Position numbers and translations under genes: made by a program. Positions 33,777 through 38,966 of a stretch of DNA of 38,966 bases are shown piece after piece (position 1 is the first letter of the stretch; the number at the start of each line of letters is the position of its first letter). A model generated the notes under the pieces. The model was not told the origin of the DNA and searched no databases. It worked only from the letters and a program-made list of their open reading frames with translations. This DNA is from Sphingobacteriaceae bacterium DW12 (GTDB lineage Bacteria > Bacteroidota > Bacteroidia > Sphingobacteriales > Sphingobacteriaceae). The DNA lies in NCBI GenBank assembly GCA_000783305.1, contig JROE01000021.1, positions 1 to 38,966 on the forward strand, read 5' to 3'.

Positions 33777-33784
33777 CAAACCTA
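33777..33784 (-). promoter_or_regulatory. candidate -7 element for pyrR-pyrB
   Basis: The minus strand reads TAGGTTTG, a full consensus match, 16 nt before the pyrR ATG. A -33 TTTG is not evident at 19 nt. Confidence 0.5.
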
Positions 33785-33865
33785 CTATTTTTTTTTGAAA
33801 ATGCGGCCTTTTTTATAGCAAATAGCAGATTATGGTCAATGGCTAACGGTTAGCTGCCACAAACC

Positions 33866-35245
33866 TTAACGTCTTCTATTCACTAGGTAATAAACAGGTA
33901 ACCCAATCAAAATCAGGATTAAACCTGGCCATGTATATTGAGGTTTATAAAAAATAAGTAATACGCAAAATAACCCACCGATGCCCAAATACAGAAATGG
34001 TGTAAAGGGGTACAAAAAAGTCTTATAAGACCGCTCTATCATCGGCTTCTTCCAGCGCATCCATATCACACCCGCCACTGTCAACATATAGAACAAGACG
34101 ATGACAAACGAAATCATATCTAACAAATCACCGTATTGCCCACTCATACATAGTAAAGACGCCCAAGCCCCCTGCACCCATAACGAACGACTAGGTACAT
34201 TGAACTTATTGTTCGGGATGATCTGTTTGAGAAACAAACCATCTACAGCCATCTTTTGAAATACACGTGCGCCCGAAAGAACTAGGCCATTGACACATCC
34301 AAAGGTTGAAATCATCACCAGGATAGCCATGATTACTGTGCCAGTATGCCCCAAAATCTTCTCAGCAGCCGCGACAGCAACACGGTCATTCTGTGCAAAA
34401 GCAATTTCGTCACGTTCCAAAGCCATTAAATAGATAAAATTACAAAACAAATAAAGAATCATCACCAAGGCAGTCCCCCAGACCATAGCACGCACCACAT
34501 TCCTTTTGGGATTTTCAATCTCACCTGCAATGAACGTGACATTCTCCCAAGCTACACTGCTAAAGACCGACCCTACCATCGCTGCGGCCACACCCCCCAT
34601 TAACACCCCACCCGAGATGTCTATCCATCCAAGCCCCTTCAAATTTTGAGAGGCTTGAAAACCAAAGCTCAAGTTATCCATAAAGAAATTGTGCTTAACC
34701 ATTACCGCTCCACCAATGATTAACACCAAGAGAGCTAAAATTTTAGAGGAAGTAAAAACGGATTGCACAAACTTGCCGCTTTGCACACCTCGAGTATTAA
34801 TAAATGTAAGCAACAGAATAACCAAAATAGCCAATATCTGAATCCACGTAATCTTGAAATCACCCTGCTGAAAAATGGGCGCCGCATTGTTCAACTCAGG
34901 GATAAGATAAGCGGTAAACTTACCAAAGGCGACTGCCACAGCCGCGATGGTACCCGTCTGAATAACCGTGAACAAACTCCACCCATATAGGAAGCCTGTC
35001 ATCTTGCCGAAGATCTCTGTGAGATATGTATATTGTCCGCCTGCTTTGGGGTACATAGAAGATAACTCCCCATAACAAATCGCCGCAGCAACGGTCATCA
35101 CCCCAGTAATCACCCAAACCACAACCATCCACCATCCAGAACCTAATTGTCGCATGATATCTGCCGATACGATAAAAATACCGCTCCCGATCATAGAGCC
35201 CATTACGATCATAATCGCATCCCATAACTTAAGTTGACGTGTCAT
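33866..35245 (-). CDS. APC-family amino acid permease
   Basis: A 459-aa membrane protein with about twelve transmembrane segments. The first helix has the APC unwound motif MIGSGIFIV (17-25), followed by the conserved CYGELSSMYPKAGGQYTYL region (about 57-75) and, near 230, AWENVTFIAGEIENPKRNV, the loop that marks the basic/LAT-like APC groups. The ATG at 35245 gives a normal length. Substrate cannot be read from the sequence; LAT-like neutral amino acid exchange or serine/threonine uptake are plausible. It follows the DUF2723 gene's terminator and precedes pyrR by about 105 nt, so it is probably a single-gene transcript. Confidence 0.92.
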   Translation of the reverse strand: MTRQLKLWDAIMIVMGSMIGSGIFIVSADIMRQLGSGWWMVVVWVITGVMTVAAAICYGELSSMYPKAGGQYTYLTEIFGKMTGFLYGWSLFTVIQTGTIAAVAVAFGKFTAYLIPELNNAAPIFQQGDFKITWIQILAILVILLLTFINTRGVQSGKFVQSVFTSSKILALLVLIIGGAVMVKHNFFMDNLSFGFQASQNLKGLGWIDISGGVLMGGVAAAMVGSVFSSVAWENVTFIAGEIENPKRNVVRAMVWGTALVMILYLFCNFIYLMALERDEIAFAQNDRVAVAAAEKILGHTGTVIMAILVMISTFGCVNGLVLSGARVFQKMAVDGLFLKQIIPNNKFNVPSRSLWVQGAWASLLCMSGQYGDLLDMISFVIVLFYMLTVAGVIWMRWKKPMIERSYKTFLYPFTPFLYLGIGGLFCVLLIFYKPQYTWPGLILILIGLPVYYLVNRRR

Positions 35246-35307
35246 ATTATTGGTTTATGAAAATAAACTTACACATATTCCACAATTTATTATCAAACCA
35301 CCACATA

Positions 35308-35343
35308 AAAAAAGGAGTGATCTTTGAAAATCACTCCCTTTTT
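35308..35343 (-). terminator. Rho-independent terminator of the DUF2723 gene
   Basis: A core 8-bp stem GGAGTGAT (35314-35321) with ATCACTCC (35330-35337), extended across one A/C mismatch by A-T pairs. On the minus strand a T run follows (plus-strand A run 35307-35313). It begins 18 nt past the stop codon at 35361. Confidence 0.8.
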
Positions 35344-35360
35344 ACTTTCGTAGTTCCTTA

Positions 35361-38300
35361 TTATTGCTGGATATGGTATTGCTGACTCATTTGGTTAATC
35401 AATCCGTCCACTTCTTTTGTAAGCGGATTGTTCACCTCCTTGGCCATAATATCTTTATAACGAGATAATGCATAGAAAGCATACTGCACATTGCGCGTTT
35501 CAAGATCAGGCTTAGTCTCGGCAATTGCTTGGTAGTAGGCTACGTTCTCTTTAATAAACTTCACATTACGACTGACAATCTCATCCGCTTTCTGCTTCTC
35601 GCCAGTCTTGTAAAGTGCATCAATGACCGTCCAATAACTCAAAGTTTCGGGCATACCGTACACGCGCTTTGGCATATTAGTATAAGCATCCACGGCCAAT
35701 TTTTTCACCTCGTCCATTCGTCCTTGGGCCTGTAACCTAGAGATTGCATCACCATAGATACTGCCTACGTATAAAGAAATATAACGATAAGAATCCGGAT
35801 CGATATAAGAGGCTTTCGCAATATTACCCCATTTGAACTTAGTCATTATATTGTTGTAAATTGCGTCCGGATCTACCAAGCCTCTACCTTCCCCTTCTTT
35901 GACCCCCATTTCAACAGGCATCAAGCGTAAGGCAAATCCCTCTGACACCAAGTAACGATCCAAGCCCATGAAGTTATCATCGGGGACGGTAACCGTGAAA
36001 TAAACAGGTCTCTTCCAATTATTATTAGCCAAAACAGCCAACATAGAGAGCTCCGCTCTCGAAACTATATTCTTGTTATAATTCCAAGTCAACGTATCTG
36101 CAATAGCATCATTCCATTCTTTAGGCACCACCTTATTAGCCAATACGGCTTGCTTATCAACAGGCAATAACATTTTTTTAGTGGGCAAGTAATTTACCAT
36201 CTCCCCATTTTGCAACTGCGCTTTATATTCAGGATCATCAGACAACATAATTGTCAACAAATCCTTCACATTTACATACCCGGGTATACCTGCATCTTGA
36301 TAATAAATCACATCACGTACCCCATCCTTAATTTTATCTGGATCGATATTCAATGGAAGCGCATCTGCATTATTTACTTTCTGCATCATCTGCTTCATAT
36401 ACCAATCCGAGCTTAATAAACTCAAGTTGACCACACGCACATCCGTACGAAATCCCTCCACCTCTTGCACGTACCAGAGTGGATAAGTATCATTGTCACC
36501 GTAAGTGAAGAGTATCGCATTAGGCGCACAGGATTCCAAATAATTACGCGCCATATCTCTTGCTAAATATTTCTCCGAACGATCATGATCATCCCAATTT
36601 TGAGCAATCAAGATGACAGGACCACCAAGCACACACACAGCCGTAGCAATATAGCTTGCCATCTTCGAATCGAGTTTTTTCCTCAGGAAATCAGCAATCG
36701 CAACCACCCCAAGCCCAATCCAAATGCTGAATGCATAAAACGAGCCTGCGTATGCATAATCACGCTCACGAGGCTGCAAAGGTGTCTGATTCAAGTAGAG
36801 CACAATAGCCAATCCCGTGAAGAAGAATAGCAAGCCAACAATACCCGCATCACGTTGTCTTCTTCCAAAATGCCAAAACGCGCCTATAAGACCTATGATC
36901 AGAGGTAAGAAAAATAGTTTGTTATATGATGGATCGGTTATCACAGATGTAGGCAAAGCCTTCTGTCCTCCCACATGCATCTGGTCTACGGGTTGCTTAA
37001 TCCCTGAAATCCAATTACCCTCTGTAAAGGTACCATTCCCCTGCTGATCGTTCTGTCTTCCTGCAAAATTCCAGAGGAAGTAGCGCCCATACATGTGACC
37101 TATTTGATAACCAAAGAAAAATTTGATATTATCTCCAAAAGTAGGTTGTTCATTTTCCCCTAGATTAAGATAATCTCTATAATACTGAACGTGTCCCGGT
37201 CTATCTCCACTATAAATACGAGGAAACAACGTTTCTCTATCATACTCGTAACCTACTTTTTTCTTCGCAACGACATACTTATCCCCATCCTTACGGTATA
37301 CATTTCCCGTTTCCTTTGATGAAATTGGCTGCGCGTCGAAAAACTTACCTTTCATCAAAGGCTCATCCCCATATTGCTCTCTATTTAAATAGCTCAAAAA
37401 TGTGAATGCATTCTCTGGATCGCTATTGTTTAATGTTGGGTTGGCTTTAGCACGAACCATAATCATCGTAAACGAGCTATATCCAAAAAGTACAAAGGCA
37501 GTACACAACAAGGCAATATTCAATAGTGGTTTAACTTTCTTAATCGAATACCAGATACCAAATACCAATGCACCGACCAATAGTAATAAGAAGAATGTCA
37601 CGCCAGAACCAAAGCCAAAGCCCAGTGTATTGACAAAGAACAAGTCAAAATAGGCTGCAAACTTGACCGAGAACTGTATAATTCCCCAAAGGATGAGCGC
37701 CAATATGACGACTCCAAGCATCAACGCAGTCAAAGCACCCTTAGATGTAGCTTTTGATGTACGACGGAAATAAATAACCAATGCTATTGCAGGAATTGCC
37801 AATAAATTCAACAAATGCACCCCAATAGACAATCCCATTACATAAGCAATGAATATCAACCACTTGTCACCTCCTGGCTGATCCGCCTGTTGTTCCCATT
37901 TCAAAATAGCCCAAAATACAACGGCTGTACACAAAGAGGACATAGCATATACCTCAGACTCTACTGCCGAGAACCAAAATGTATCAGTAAAAGCATAGGC
38001 CAAAGCCCCCACTAGACCTGCTCCCATAATCTGAATCAGATTTGTCTGTGACACTTCTTCCCCACCAGTTACCAACACTTTCTTCGCTAGTGCCGTAACT
38101 GTCCAAAAAAGAAACAGTATCGTCAATCCACTGGACACAGCCGAACCGATATTCATCCAAAATGCAATGCGCATGGTGTCCCCCATTGCCAAATTCGAGA
38201 ACAAGTTTTGCAACATTAAAAATAAAGGAGCTCCTGGTTGGTGAACAATCTGAAGCTTGTAGGCTGAAGCAATAAACTCTCCACAGTCCCACCAGCTCAC

Positions 38301-38387
38301 AGTCCTTTCGACCGTCATCACATACACGACCGTAGCGACGACAGCGCAGACCCAACCTAATAAGTTGTTAATTTTAGTATAGTTCAT
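35361..38387 (-). CDS. DUF2723 (GT117, TMEM260-like) membrane glycosyltransferase candidate
   Basis: A 1008-aa protein. The first ~610 residues hold a dozen or so membrane helices; after helix 1, the luminal/periplasmic loop carries the family motif TVSWWDCGEFIASAYKL with D34 and E37 (and E27), acidic residues expected for catalysis, then HQPGAPLFLM. A second soluble insertion occurs at about 325-470. The C-terminal ~350 residues are soluble and periplasmic, with the motif ILFTYGDNDTYPLWYVQ near 650 and a helical, TPR-like end. DUF2723 belongs to the GT-C superfamily; the human homologue TMEM260 is a protein O-mannosyltransferase. In Bacteroidota it may glycosylate exported proteins, but the substrate is unknown. 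It stands alone with a good terminator. The family is sure; the activity is inferred. Confidence 0.9.
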   Translation of the reverse strand: MNYTKINNLLGWVCAVVATVVYVMTVERTVSWWDCGEFIASAYKLQIVHQPGAPLFLMLQNLFSNLAMGDTMRIAFWMNIGSAVSSGLTILFLFWTVTALAKKVLVTGGEEVSQTNLIQIMGAGLVGALAYAFTDTFWFSAVESEVYAMSSLCTAVVFWAILKWEQQADQPGGDKWLIFIAYVMGLSIGVHLLNLLAIPAIALVIYFRRTSKATSKGALTALMLGVVILALILWGIIQFSVKFAAYFDLFFVNTLGFGFGSGVTFFLLLLVGALVFGIWYSIKKVKPLLNIALLCTAFVLFGYSSFTMIMVRAKANPTLNNSDPENAFTFLSYLNREQYGDEPLMKGKFFDAQPISSKETGNVYRKDGDKYVVAKKKVGYEYDRETLFPRIYSGDRPGHVQYYRDYLNLGENEQPTFGDNIKFFFGYQIGHMYGRYFLWNFAGRQNDQQGNGTFTEGNWISGIKQPVDQMHVGGQKALPTSVITDPSYNKLFFLPLIIGLIGAFWHFGRRQRDAGIVGLLFFFTGLAIVLYLNQTPLQPRERDYAYAGSFYAFSIWIGLGVVAIADFLRKKLDSKMASYIATAVCVLGGPVILIAQNWDDHDRSEKYLARDMARNYLESCAPNAILFTYGDNDTYPLWYVQEVEGFRTDVRVVNLSLLSSDWYMKQMMQKVNNADALPLNIDPDKIKDGVRDVIYYQDAGIPGYVNVKDLLTIMLSDDPEYKAQLQNGEMVNYLPTKKMLLPVDKQAVLANKVVPKEWNDAIADTLTWNYNKNIVSRAELSMLAVLANNNWKRPVYFTVTVPDDNFMGLDRYLVSEGFALRLMPVEMGVKEGEGRGLVDPDAIYNNIMTKFKWGNIAKASYIDPDSYRYISLYVGSIYGDAISRLQAQGRMDEVKKLAVDAYTNMPKRVYGMPETLSYWTVIDALYKTGEKQKADEIVSRNVKFIKENVAYYQAIAETKPDLETRNVQYAFYALSRYKDIMAKEVNNPLTKEVDGLINQMSQQYHIQQ

Positions 38388-38592
38388 AAATTATGATAGT
38401 ATTTTGATAATACGCTTCGAAAATAAGGATTACAAACGGACTTCGGAATAATATTGTTCATTTTTAACACAATCGTAGGGGGCAACCTAACGAAACACGG
38501 CGATAGTTGCTTTGGAAGCTCCATTCGAAGATATCGCGCGATAAATTATTAAGCTGAAAATCAGCGAGGATATAGAAATTAAGCAAAAAAGT

Positions 38593-38623
38593 TTTGGAGA
38601 AAACAAAAAGCCCAGTATATTTG
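38593..38623 (+). promoter_or_regulatory. promoter of the first tRNA-Gln
   Basis: TTTG (38593-38596), a 19-nt spacer, then TATATTTG (38616-38623). Both boxes match the Bacteroidota consensus and lie about 37 nt before the mature tRNA. Confidence 0.75.
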
Positions 38624-38660
38624 CATCGTCAAAATGAAACACAATGTTTCAAGACGTGAT

Positions 38661-38731
38661 TGTCCCATAGTATAATGGTAGTACGACAGTTTTTGGTACT
38701 GTTTGTCTTGGTTCGAATCCAGGTGGGACAA
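38661..38731 (+). tRNA. tRNA-Gln (anticodon TTG), first copy
   Basis: A complete cloverleaf: acceptor TGTCCCA/TGGGACA (7 bp), D stem GTAT/GTAC, anticodon stem ACAGT/ACTGT with loop TTTTGGT (anticodon TTG at 34-36, reading CAA and CAG), 4-nt variable loop, and T arm CTTGG/CCAGG with loop TTCGAAT. The discriminator base is A. CCA is not encoded. Confidence 0.97.
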
Positions 38732-38738
38732 CAAAAAA

Positions 38739-38767
38739 AAGAGAATTGCAAAGCAGTTCTCTTTTTT
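38739..38767 (+). terminator. terminator of the first tRNA-Gln
   Basis: A 10-bp stem, AGAGAATTGC (38740-38749) with GCAGTTCTCT (38753-38762), including one T-G wobble, a 3-nt loop AAA, and a T run through 38767. It lies 8 nt past the tRNA. Confidence 0.85.
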
Positions 38768-38800
38768 CATTTATAGCCTTGCTAACACTTTAAAAACAGT

Positions 38801-38831
38801 TTTGTTTATTTAAAACATTTATATATCTTTG
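38801..38831 (+). promoter_or_regulatory. promoter of the second tRNA-Gln
   Basis: TTTG (38801-38804), a 19-nt spacer, then TATCTTTG (38824-38831). Both boxes match consensus, with the same spacing as in the first copy though the spacers differ, so this copy is transcribed independently. Confidence 0.75.
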
Positions 38832-38861
38832 CACAACATTAGCCGCTCAGGCCGCTAAGTT

Positions 38862-38932
38862 TGTCCCATAGTATAATGGTAGTACGACAGTTTTTGGTAC
38901 TGTTTGTCTTGGTTCGAATCCAGGTGGGACAA
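38862..38932 (+). tRNA. tRNA-Gln (anticodon TTG), second copy
   Basis: Identical over all 71 nt to the first copy, 201 bp downstream, with the same anticodon TTG and discriminator A. The 5' leader sequence differs from that of copy 1 except for the promoter boxes. Confidence 0.97.
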
Positions 38933-38938
38933 CGAAAA

Positions 38939-38966
38939 AGAGGATTGCAAAGCAGTTCTCTTTTTT
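38939..38966 (+). terminator. terminator of the second tRNA-Gln, at the window edge
   Basis: The same hairpin as after copy 1, AGAGGATTGC (38939-38948) with GCAGTTCTCT (38952-38961). One A is changed to G, turning an A-T pair into a G-T wobble, so pairing is kept. The T run reaches the end of the window. Confidence 0.8.

Noticed and set aside
33785..33865. Possible PyrR-responsive leader or terminator between the permease and pyrR genes
   Set aside because: Only a GCTAAC/GTTAGC repeat with no room for a loop and T/A runs are seen; a good -7 box lies downstream of it, so it would not be in the mRNA.
38579..38770. 63-codon minus-strand frame across the first tRNA-Gln
   Set aside because: It runs antisense through the tRNA, its promoter and its terminator, so it cannot be a protein gene.
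1..38966. CRISPR array, prophage, integrase, restriction or toxin-antitoxin genes
   Set aside because: Searched by eye on both strands; no regularly spaced repeats, phage structural genes, integrases at the tRNA genes, or defence-type nucleases were found.

Overview
The window looks like a chromosomal segment of a Sphingobacteriaceae-type Bacteroidota, most likely Sphingobacterium or a close relative. Four things point there: a serine palmitoyltransferase with the length and active-site numbering (H138, D210, H213, K244) that I recall for the Sphingobacterium enzyme; repeated Bacteroidota promoter elements of the form TAnnTTTG, twice with a TTTG exactly 19 nt upstream; TonB-type envelope genes and outer-membrane barrels; and moderately AT-rich DNA. 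I see no phage, insertion sequence, CRISPR array or resistance island. Most of it is core genome, with several under-described modules.

Layout. 1-4058 (minus strand): a tightly packed sphingolipid operon with serine palmitoyltransferase, a GNAT-fold ceramide synthase candidate, a 3-oxo-ceramide reductase candidate and a CDP-alcohol phosphatidyltransferase that may add the head group. 4436-4891: smpB. 4905-9172: an AraC-family regulator divergent from an aldehyde dehydrogenase / alcohol dehydrogenase / DUF779 cluster, probably for oxidation of ethanol or another short-chain alcohol. 9288-15473 (minus): acyl-CoA thioesterase, a membrane-anchored MutS-like ATPase, protein-isoaspartate methyltransferase, PriA and a DUF423 membrane protein. 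15629-22337 (plus): a large membrane-anchored propeller protein, NrnA-type DHH phosphoesterase, an FKBP lipoprotein, TatD nuclease and a cytoplasmic asparaginase.

22373-31761 (minus) is an envelope module. Read in the direction of transcription it is a 1013-aa periplasmic TPR protein, an outer-membrane barrel, an inner-membrane protein joining HU-like domains to a SPOR domain, ExbB, ExbD, a TonB/TolA-like protein, then FolC. Its composition resembles a Tol-Pal-like system rebuilt from Bacteroidota parts, and I rate it and the ceramide operon the two most interesting regions. 32192-33784 (minus) is pyrR-pyrB with a strong terminator. 33866-38387 (minus) is an APC amino-acid permease and a large DUF2723 (GT117) membrane glycosyltransferase candidate. 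38593-38966 holds two identical tRNA-Gln(TTG) genes, each with its own promoter and terminator.

Several start codons were moved inward from TTG to ATG; in some cases a promoter element overlaps the TTG. Functional assignments rest on motifs read by eye; no database search was possible.
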